In this document: positions 1-5,242 of the stretch, piece by piece
How the letters are laid out: every line of letters starts with the position of its first letter
Numbering within the stretch: the stretch's first letter is position 1
From: Bacteroidota bacterium
GTDB lineage: Bacteria > Bacteroidota > Bacteroidia > Flavobacteriales > Weeksellaceae
NCBI GenBank assembly: GCA_023426625.1
Contig: JAFAAJ010000018.1
Location: forward strand, 1 to 5,829
Length of the DNA stretch: 5,829 nt
Reading direction: 5' to 3'
Program-made: the position numbers and the translations under genes
The notes under the pieces: model-generated
What the model saw: only the letters and a program-made list of their open reading frames with translations
What the model was told of the DNA's origin: nothing
Database searches by the model: none

Positions 1-475
1 ATGGAGTAATAATCTTGCTCTTGCCAATACAAGATCACGTTTCAGGATGGTGACTTTATATTATTTTGGGCAGCTTCACGGCTTGTTGGTTTGCGGAACA
101 GGAAACAAGGTGGAAGATTTTGGAATCGGTTTTTACACCAAATATGGAGATGGCGGAGTAGATATTTCTCCCATTGCCGATCTTTACAAGACTGAAGTCT
201 ACCAGTTGGCAAAAGAACTCAACGTTATAGAAAGTATTCAACAGGCAATTCCTACGGACGGACTTTGGGATGCAGAAAGAACGGATGAAGACCAGATCGG
301 GGCCTCTTATCCTGAACTGGAAAAAATACAGAAAGAATACGGAACCAAAACAGCCGATGATTACGAAGGAAGAGACAAAGAAGTTTTCCTGATCTTCGAA
401 AGAATGAATAAAGCAGCTCAACATAAAATGAACCCTATTCCTGTATGTGATATTCCGGAGGAATGGAGGGACTAA
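1..475 (+). CDS. nadE: NH3-dependent NAD+ synthetase, C-terminal part (5' end outside window)
   Basis: This enzyme makes NAD+ from deamido-NAD+, ATP and ammonia, the last step of NAD synthesis, in the cytoplasm. The open frame begins at base 2 and gives 157 residues up to the TAA; an ATG at 47 lies inside the conserved core and is not the real start. Visible family signatures are the stretch NLALANTRSRFRMVTLYYF just inside the window, then GTGNKVEDFGIGF and TKYGDGGVDISPIADLYKTEV, which surround the nucleotide and deamido-NAD sites, followed by the GLWDAERTDEDQIG region. The N-terminal SGGxDS P-loop and roughly 100 residues are missing to the left, judged from the usual length of about 260-275. 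No glutaminase domain can be seen, but the window would not show an N-terminal one, so ammonia dependence is inferred from similarity to short flavobacterial NadE. The next gene starts 12 bases downstream, so they may share a transcript. Confidence 0.95.
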   Translation, partial: WSNNLALANTRSRFRMVTLYYFGQLHGLLVCGTGNKVEDFGIGFYTKYGDGGVDISPIADLYKTEVYQLAKELNVIESIQQAIPTDGLWDAERTDEDQIGASYPELEKIQKEYGTKTADDYEGRDKEVFLIFERMNKAAQHKMNPIPVCDIPEEWRD

Positions 476-487
476 TGATATAAAAAT

Positions 488-1003
488 ATGAATAGTAAAC
501 TGCGCCCTCTTTTTTTTATCTGTTCCGGACTTCTTTTTGGAATGTTTGTGATGTATCTCTTCAATAACTATAAAATTGAGAAAAAAGATCATACAGAAAC
601 TCCAACCATTGAAAACATCAATTCCGGACATACTTCTTTTGAAGAAAGCACTCCTGATAGCTCTTCTTATCAGCATTCCATCGACCAGTTAACCGAAGAA
701 AAAACGGTGATCAGTTATGTAAAAAAGAATCACAGGCTTCCTGAATATTACATCACCAAAAGCCAGGCAAGAAAACAGGGCTGGAATCCTTCCCAGGGAA
801 ATCTTTGCGAAGTTTTACCCGGAAAAGCTATTGGTGGAGATAAATTCAGCAATCGTGAAGGGAAACTTCCAAGAGGAGAAAAATATTTTGAAGCAGATGT
901 AAACTATAATTGCGGAAATAGAAATGCCGACAGAATTGTTTTTACGAAAAACGGAGATGTTTACCTCACTAAAAATCATTACAAAAGTTTTGTAAAGCAA
1001 TAA
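488..1003 (+). CDS. Membrane-anchored barnase-type ribonuclease (N1/T1 microbial RNase family)
   Basis: The product has 171 residues and is a probable guanyl-preferring endoribonuclease. Residues 72-170 align throughout with Bacillus barnase: RLPEYYITKSQARKQGW, then GNLCEVLPGKAIGGDKFSN, REGKLP, EADVNY, RNADRI and NHYKSF. All barnase catalytic positions are kept: K91 (barnase Lys27), R123 (Arg59), E135 (general base Glu73), R145 (Arg83), R149 (Arg87) and H164 (general acid His102). Residues 7-26 form one hydrophobic segment after K4 and R6, with no clear signal peptidase site, so I infer an inner-membrane anchor with the catalytic domain in the periplasm; residues 31-70 are a polar linker. C107 and C142 fall at barnase positions 43 and 80 and could form a disulfide. 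The start at 488 follows an A-rich leader typical of Bacteroidota. The barstar gene follows directly, which supports the assignment. Natural target unknown. Confidence 0.92.
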   Translation: MNSKLRPLFFICSGLLFGMFVMYLFNNYKIEKKDHTETPTIENINSGHTSFEESTPDSSSYQHSIDQLTEEKTVISYVKKNHRLPEYYITKSQARKQGWNPSQGNLCEVLPGKAIGGDKFSNREGKLPRGEKYFEADVNYNCGNRNADRIVFTKNGDVYLTKNHYKSFVKQ

Positions 1004-1033
1004 CATTCTTTAGAATAATACTATAATTATAAT

Positions 1034-1339
1034 ATGAAAACAATATATATAGATTTTACCAACATAGGAGATTATGAAGATTTCTATGCTCAGTTGAAGG
1101 AAAAAATTACCCTTCCCAAACATTTTGGAGATAATCTTGATGCTCTGTATGATGTGATCACAGGCGAACTGGAAATGCCTCTTCACATCGAATTTGTGAA
1201 TATGAGTGTAGATCAGTTGGAAATTTTCGAAGACCTACTGACCACTCTGGAAGACGCAGAAGAAGAAATGGAAGAAGGCTTTACTTTTACCTACTATCTG
1301 GAACAGTATGAAGATGAGGATGATGAGGAAGAAAATTAA
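1034..1339 (+). CDS. Barstar-family ribonuclease inhibitor
   Basis: This 101-residue acidic protein should bind and block the ribonuclease encoded 30 bases upstream, protecting the cytoplasm from enzyme that has not been exported. The family core is plain: LPKHFGDNLDALYDVITGEL at residues 27-46 matches the barstar stretch around its inhibitory helix. D36, D40 and T43 correspond to barstar Asp35, Asp39 and Thr42, which plug the barnase active site, and E77 lines up with Glu76. Two aromatic contacts differ: H30 replaces Tyr29 and E45 replaces Trp44, while Y39 replaces Trp38. After the expected end of the fold at about residue 90, a tail rich in Asp and Glu (QYEDEDDEEEN) is added. There is no signal peptide, so the protein is cytoplasmic. 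The leader is A/T-rich without a Shine-Dalgarno. A strong hairpin lies 27-50 bases after the stop. Confidence 0.9.
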   Translation: MKTIYIDFTNIGDYEDFYAQLKEKITLPKHFGDNLDALYDVITGELEMPLHIEFVNMSVDQLEIFEDLLTTLEDAEEEMEEGFTFTYYLEQYEDEDDEEEN

Positions 1340-1365
1340 TCATTAAAATATTTTATAAAAAAAAC

Positions 1366-1394
1366 AAAAACTCGCAGAAATCTGCGAGTTTTTT
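1366..1394. terminator. Bidirectional intrinsic terminator between barstar gene and T9SS cargo gene
   Basis: CTCGCAG (1371-1377) pairs perfectly with CTGCGAG (1382-1388) around an AAAT loop. Five further A:T pairs extend the stem at its base, and six T follow on the + strand. An A-rich run on the left gives a T-run for the - strand too. It can end both the nadE-ribonuclease-barstar transcript and the convergent gene at 1442-2752. Confidence 0.85.
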
Positions 1395-1441
1395 CAGTCA
1401 AGTCTTTCGAACCAATTGCGTCTAATTAAATATCTAACTTT

Positions 1442-2752
1442 TTATTGCTTTATAAATTTAAAACTTTGTGAAGTACTTTCTCCTTTCACAACGTATTCTA
1501 AGATATAGTTCCCTTTCGATAAAGAACTTACATCGATCTTCTCTTCACCGGAATTGAATGATCTTACTTTTTGCCCCACCATATTATAGATCTCTGCTTT
1601 TTCTATTCTACCTGCTCCTTTGATGTAAAGAATATCTTTTACTGGATTAGGATAAATAGTAACAGTATTACTTTGTCTTATCCCTTCATTAGTAGAAAGA
1701 TAAGCCGTCAGATCAAGATAAAATGTTACTACAGCATTAGAGCTGTCTACCCCAATTCCCGCGATTTTTTTACCATCCGGTGAGATCGCCAAAGGCAATG
1801 ACATCGTTACACCCAATGTATTGATTCCTAAAGTAGTAGCGTATGTATTTAAATTAACACGTCCTCCTGCCGGAGTCCAAATGAAACCTTCCCCACTCAT
1901 AGGAGGAGCCGGAAAACCTCTATAATAGCCAATCACTGTATTGCCATCCGCTGAAACAGCTGTAGCTCCGCCTCTAAAAAACGGACCAGCATTAGGATGC
2001 GTGATATAGGTAAGTCCTGAAACTTCATTCCATACATAAGGATTAGGTATTCCCTGTCCTATAATGGTTTTACCGTCCGCTGAAACTCCGGATGCTTCTC
2101 CTACCGTATTTCCTGTATTATCCAGAATAAATGTTTCTACTCCATCTACCCATTTTGCCCCTCTTCTACCTCCTGAATCTTCGTCCTGCCATCCAACGAT
2201 AACTGAACCGTCATTATTAGCTGCATTAGCTCTGGAACTTCTTCCCGCTACTATACTTCCCAAATCTACTACACCCCCTGCAGAAGTCCATTTAACAGCA
2301 TGTGCCGTACCCGCTGAGATCCAGCCTAATCCTACGATAGTATTCCCGTCACCCGACATTCCCCATGTAGAACTTGCGCTGTTTCCGGATGCCGCTCCAA
2401 GACCTCCCAGATTCGTCCAGGTAGTAGTAGGTACATTATATAAAGCAATTTCCGTATTACCTGAAGTCGTATTGGTCATCACCGCTGAAATCCTTGTCCC
2501 ATCATTTGATCTGGTACTTTTTCCGGAAAAAGAACCACCGGAAAGAGCTCCAATCTGTGCAATTCCATTAGCCTGGCTCCATGTGTGATAGGTCCCACCG
2601 GAAGTATTCATCACGACTACTCCACTGTTGGTAATACCTCCTGTTTCATAAGATGAATTCGCAATGATGGTTAACTGTGCATTTACAGCTATAGAGCTAA
2701 TTCCAAAAAAAGCAGCAGCTATAGTTTTCAAAAATCTGTAGTTTCTTTTCAT
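1442..2752 (-). CDS. Secreted HAF-repeat (beta-propeller-like) protein with T9SS type A sorting domain
   Basis: The product has 436 residues and no enzymatic motif that I recognise. Residues 1-25 are a signal peptide (positive start, hydrophobic core, VNA before Q26) for Sec export. Residues 80-335 carry six copies of a motif like SADGNTVIGYY, at about 83, 133, 180, 224, 267 and 324, spaced 43-57 residues, often followed by a strand ending in Trp (VKW, AKW, YVW, FIW). This is the HAF-type extracellular repeat, and I infer a six-bladed beta-propeller or similar beta-repeat fold. Residues 360-436 form a T9SS type A C-terminal domain: TVTIYPNPVKDILYI, then AEIYNMVGQKV, then IDVSSLSKGNYILEY and the end FKFIKQ. 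The protein should therefore cross the outer membrane by T9SS and be attached to the surface or released. It is a lone gene with its own terminator at 1366-1394. Ligand and role are unknown. Antisense open frames inside it are shadows. Confidence 0.9.
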   Translation of the reverse strand: MKRNYRFLKTIAAAFFGISSIAVNAQLTIIANSSYETGGITNSGVVVMNTSGGTYHTWSQANGIAQIGALSGGSFSGKSTRSNDGTRISAVMTNTTSGNTEIALYNVPTTTWTNLGGLGAASGNSASSTWGMSGDGNTIVGLGWISAGTAHAVKWTSAGGVVDLGSIVAGRSSRANAANNDGSVIVGWQDEDSGGRRGAKWVDGVETFILDNTGNTVGEASGVSADGKTIIGQGIPNPYVWNEVSGLTYITHPNAGPFFRGGATAVSADGNTVIGYYRGFPAPPMSGEGFIWTPAGGRVNLNTYATTLGINTLGVTMSLPLAISPDGKKIAGIGVDSSNAVVTFYLDLTAYLSTNEGIRQSNTVTIYPNPVKDILYIKGAGRIEKAEIYNMVGQKVRSFNSGEEKIDVSSLSKGNYILEYVVKGESTSQSFKFIKQ

Positions 2753-3170
2753 ATGATCCCTTTTTTATATCAATAATTTGTTAGGAACTATATTAACACT
2801 ATAATTTTTTCAAAAAAGGTATAGAGTTATGCAATTCAGGAAATTTGAAAGAAAAAGACTTTCATAATTCAGGAAATTCGAAAGCAGAACAAAAACAAGA
2901 TACTGATATTCAAATATTTAAAAATTTTAAATTTAGAAGATATTATTTATAAATTTCATAATATCATACAAATTACCCCATAGATCCTATTAAAATTAAG
3001 TCATTTCATTCCCCATTTATGCAAGTAACAGCCAGCGGTGAACGGATTGCGTAAGAAAACACTATTTATATTTAAAAAAGTCTCCTTAATTAATCCATCG
3101 AATCACTTCACCCTCTTATTCAAAAAAACTCGCGCTAATCATCCTAAATGATATTTGACTGTATAAAACA
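2753..3170. other. Intergenic region upstream of the T9SS cargo gene, no intact gene seen
   Basis: This stretch is strongly AT-rich and shows no convincing open frame on either strand. It should hold the promoter of the - strand gene starting at 2752, but I could not find a good match to the Bacteroidota pattern (TTTG, then about 19 bases, then TAnnTTTG). It contains a direct repeat pair (2833-2884), a GC-richer patch with a possible stem (3017-3054), and an unpaired half of a terminator-like arm, AAAAAAACTCGCG, at 3122-3134. A short frame running to a stop at 3055 and one from about 3030 to 3152 exist, but neither resembles a known protein. Confidence 0.6.
2833..2884. repeat. Pair of 19-base direct repeats (18/19 identical)
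   Basis: AATTCAGGAAATTTGAAAG at 2833-2851 recurs as AATTCAGGAAATTCGAAAG at 2866-2884, a period of 33 bases, about three helical turns. The unit contains the near-palindrome TTCAGGAA. The pair lies 81-132 bases upstream of the start of the - strand gene. It could be a tandem operator or simply a small duplication. Confidence 0.7.
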
Positions 3171-3196
3171 AAACTCGCGGAAAATTCCGCGAGTTT
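3171..3196 (-). terminator. Terminator-like hairpin beside the decayed T9SS-domain remnant
   Basis: AAACTCGCGGAA (3171-3182) is the exact reverse complement of TTCCGCGAGTTT (3185-3196). On the - strand the stem is followed by a T-rich tract (complement of ATAAAACAAAA). The arms resemble those of the hairpin at 1371-1388, and it stands in the same place relative to a - strand T9SS sorting-domain 3' end: 33 bases after the remnant stop here, 53 bases after the intact stop there. No + strand gene upstream needs it. Confidence 0.7.
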
Positions 3197-3229
3197 GTGG
3201 TCATGTCTCAAGTGCCTAATTTTTACTTT

Positions 3230-3343
3230 TTACTGTTTTATGATTAAAAATTCTGTGACTCTTCCCCTTTCACAAAAATTGCAATACATAGATCTTATTA
3301 CTAAGATGAAATACCAACCTGATTTAAACCAGAAATTGAATGA
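3230..3343 (-). pseudogene. Frameshifted remnant of a T9SS type A C-terminal sorting domain
   Basis: On the - strand the frame ending with TAA at 3230-3232 reads GRVTEFLIIKQ at its end, the usual T9SS-domain finish (compare FKFIKQ of the intact gene at 1442-2752). Farther upstream the same frame has GWYFIL (3302-3319), matching the conserved 'GxYf' strand. Immediately before it, in a frame shifted by one base, lies SISGLNQ (3319-3339), matching the 'IDxSxLxxG' element. The two join if one G is restored at about 3319. No start codon, signal peptide or earlier domain can be found, and stops crowd all frames beyond about 3382. The fragment therefore looks like the decayed tail of a lost secreted-protein gene, with its terminator still at 3171-3196. 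The reading rests on a short degenerate match, so chance similarity remains possible. Confidence 0.6.
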
Positions 3344-3399
3344 TTACTTTCGACCGACCATATTCTACATTGATTTTTACTTTTTTATGAAAACCTTTT

Positions 3400-3640
3400 A
3401 ACTATAATTAAATGTTTTCATTTTTTTTTCATATTTTTTGACTGTCAATAATTTTATGACGTGGCAATATTAATACTAAATTTAGCTTTTCAAAAGAATT
3501 TGACTTACAAAATTCATGAAATTAAAAAGAATCATAAATTTAAAACACTAAAAACCAAATACATAAAAAAATATTAATTGCATGCATAAATTTCAGACAA
3601 TTGACGAAAAATAAATCAGAAATAACCGTTTTGCAAAAAA
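3400..3640 (+). promoter_or_regulatory. AT-rich leader of the AraC/TPR operon
   Basis: About 240 very AT-rich bases precede the regulator gene and must hold its promoter, since nothing on the + strand lies upstream. I found no exact TTTG/TAnnTTTG pair; near matches such as TAATTTTA at 3449 have no properly spaced partner. Three perfect short palindromes are present: CTAAATTTAG (3476-3485), TTCATGAA (3513-3520) and TGCATGCA (3579-3586). These could be regulator sites, but palindromes this short are expected by chance in such DNA. The start codon is preceded by an A-run, with no Shine-Dalgarno. Confidence 0.4.
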
Positions 3641-5242
3641 ATGCGTAAAACTAGTACCCAAATATTAACAATAATTTTATCATTTTGTTCTGTATTGATA
3701 TATGGACAATCTGCTCCTGATTTCAATATGCTTGTTGATAAAGCTTTTGAAAAATTATATCAAAACCCGGATGAGTGCATCAACTACTCACAAAGTCTAC
3801 TCATCGTTGACCAGAATGTTGAACATAAAATCGTTTTGCAGAACATCATTTCACAAGCATACTCCTTAAAAGGAGATTACGTTCAGTCTGTGACGATCTC
3901 CACCCAAAAAGAAGACAACCAGAAGCGGGAAAGCCTCTCCTATTTCATGCAGATGTTTGCAGATTACAACCTTGCAGATCAATATCAGAATTTAGGATTA
4001 TACAACCAGTCTCAAAAGATCATCTCCAATCTTCTCGCAGATGAAAAACTCTTTAGAAGAAGCCCCAATCCTAAATCAAGAATCACAATTGCCAAGCTTT
4101 ACCAGCTTCAGAGCATTAATTTCGGAATCACCAGAGATTATGTAAAAGCAATTGAAAACATTCATAAAAGTAACCAGTATCTTGATAATAAGAATGCAGA
4201 GAACAGGATCATAGGTTTTGAAAATAAAATATTCCAGTCATCTTACCTGATGAGACTGAACAAACTTGAAGAAGCCAAAACACTGATTACCAAAACCATA
4301 AAAGAAATTGAAAAATTGCCTAATCAGCCATTTCTTTATGCTCTCGCCTACGAAAACCTTTCCAGATACTACTTTCTGACAGAAGACTACCAAACTTCTG
4401 TGATGTACTTGGAAAAAGCTCTTTCCCGAATCGACGGTTTGGCATATAACAATATGAGGATCAAAATCTATGGAGCTTTATTTAAAAACTATTTTGCATT
4501 GCATAATGATAAAGAATTCCAGAAATACAATGATCTGTATACGGAATCGAAAGCTGATGTAGACGCCAACAAAAGGGATGGGATACGATATATTGTAAAG
4601 CTGGTGGAATCCTATCAGAATAATAACCTTGAGTTCCAAAGACAGACTGAAACCAAACGTTTCTGGACTCTAGCCTTTATTTTTTTCTTGCTTATTCTGG
4701 CAGGTATGATTTATTTCTTGATACAACTTAGCCGGAACAGAGACTTAAAAAAACAGACAGCATTCTTTAAAAAACAAAAAAGCCGAGAGCAGACTGTCCC
4801 AATTCCGGTATCTGTAATAAAAGAAGAGATTACACCCGTTGATAAAAATATTGTTGAAAAAGATTCCAGTAAGATTTCAAAGGAAAAAGAGGATGAGATC
4901 CTGCAAAAACTGGAAGAATGGGAACGCTCTGATCATTATCTGAACAAGAACATGTCACTTGCAACCCTTTCCGCCCAGATGGGGATCAATACCAAATACC
5001 TGTCAGAAGTGATCAATAACAGTAAAGGGAAAAATTTCAACGCTTATATTAATGAACTGAGGATCAACCATATTGCCCACTTATTAAAAACAGATCCCAC
5101 TTATCTTAATTATAAGGTAAGTTATCTCGCAGAATTCTCAGGATTTTCCTCACACAGTGCATTTACCACTGTATTTAAATCTGTGACAGGAATGTCTCCG
5201 AATGCCTACATTCAGGAAATCAGTAAAAAGAATGCATCATGA
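3641..5242 (+). CDS. Transmembrane AraC-type regulator with periplasmic TPR-like sensor domain
   Basis: The product has 533 residues. Residues 1-22 are a signal peptide (cleavage likely at YG|Q23). Residues 25-335 are helical and TPR-like; the clearest unit is ALAYENLSRYYFLTEDY with the following helix at 234-261, and others lie near 63-97 and 148-181. Residues 341-363 are one membrane segment, followed by a basic, charged linker (364-415). Residues 416-528 are an AraC-type DNA-binding domain with both helix-turn-helix units: MSLATLSAQMGINTKYLSEV at 438-457 and VSYLAEFSGFSSHSAFTTVF at 493-512, ending in GMSPNAYI. I infer a one-component regulator that reads a periplasmic or protein signal through the repeats and binds DNA at the membrane. 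There is no kinase, receiver or known ligand domain. The next gene overlaps its stop by four bases (ATGA) and is a paralogue, so the two are probably co-translated. Target genes are not evident. Confidence 0.9.
   Translation: MRKTSTQILTIILSFCSVLIYGQSAPDFNMLVDKAFEKLYQNPDECINYSQSLLIVDQNVEHKIVLQNIISQAYSLKGDYVQSVTISTQKEDNQKRESLSYFMQMFADYNLADQYQNLGLYNQSQKIISNLLADEKLFRRSPNPKSRITIAKLYQLQSINFGITRDYVKAIENIHKSNQYLDNKNAENRIIGFENKIFQSSYLMRLNKLEEAKTLITKTIKEIEKLPNQPFLYALAYENLSRYYFLTEDYQTSVMYLEKALSRIDGLAYNNMRIKIYGALFKNYFALHNDKEFQKYNDLYTESKADVDANKRDGIRYIVKLVESYQNNNLEFQRQTETKRFWTLAFIFFLLILAGMIYFLIQLSRNRDLKKQTAFFKKQKSREQTVPIPVSVIKEEITPVDKNIVEKDSSKISKEKEDEILQKLEEWERSDHYLNKNMSLATLSAQMGINTKYLSEVINNSKGKNFNAYINELRINHIAHLLKTDPTYLNYKVSYLAEFSGFSSHSAFTTVFKSVTGMSPNAYIQEISKKNAS

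Noticed and set aside
457..470. GGAGG and GGAGGG as a Shine-Dalgarno for the ribonuclease gene
   Set aside because: They encode the end of NadE and stand at least 17 bases from the ATG at 488, too far; the A-rich stretch next to the start fits Bacteroidota usage better.
475..477. ATG overlapping the nadE stop as an alternative start
   Set aside because: It reads two codons and meets a TAA, in a different frame from the ribonuclease.
515..525. Lipobox around Cys12 of the ribonuclease (FFIC)
   Set aside because: The residues before the cysteine (F, F, I) do not fit the usual small-residue lipobox, so a plain membrane anchor is likelier.
56..676. 206-codon open frame on the - strand
   Set aside because: It lies antisense across nadE and the ribonuclease gene, both of which have clear family matches; its protein is Phe/Ile-rich with no domain.
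815..1006. 63-codon open frame on the - strand
   Set aside because: It is antisense to the conserved catalytic half of the ribonuclease gene.
1571..1783. 70-codon open frame on the + strand
   Set aside because: It is antisense to the T9SS sorting domain of the gene at 1442-2752.
2064..2588. 174-codon open frame on the + strand
   Set aside because: It is antisense to the HAF-repeat coding region, and its Pro/Ala/Leu-rich product mirrors the codon bias of the real gene.
2885..3170. CRISPR array, tRNA or insertion-sequence ends
   Set aside because: There is no repeated spacer pattern, no cloverleaf and no pair of terminal inverted repeats with a transposase.
3195..3401. 68-codon open frame on the + strand
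   Set aside because: It begins inside the hairpin region and runs antisense to the T9SS-domain remnant; composition is AT-driven and there is no recognisable domain.
3431..3502. Bacteroidota sigma-A promoter before the AraC/TPR gene
   Set aside because: TTTG occurs at 3437 and 3499, and TAnnTTT-like words at 3449 and 3477, but no pair has the expected spacing of about 17-20 bases with a full match.
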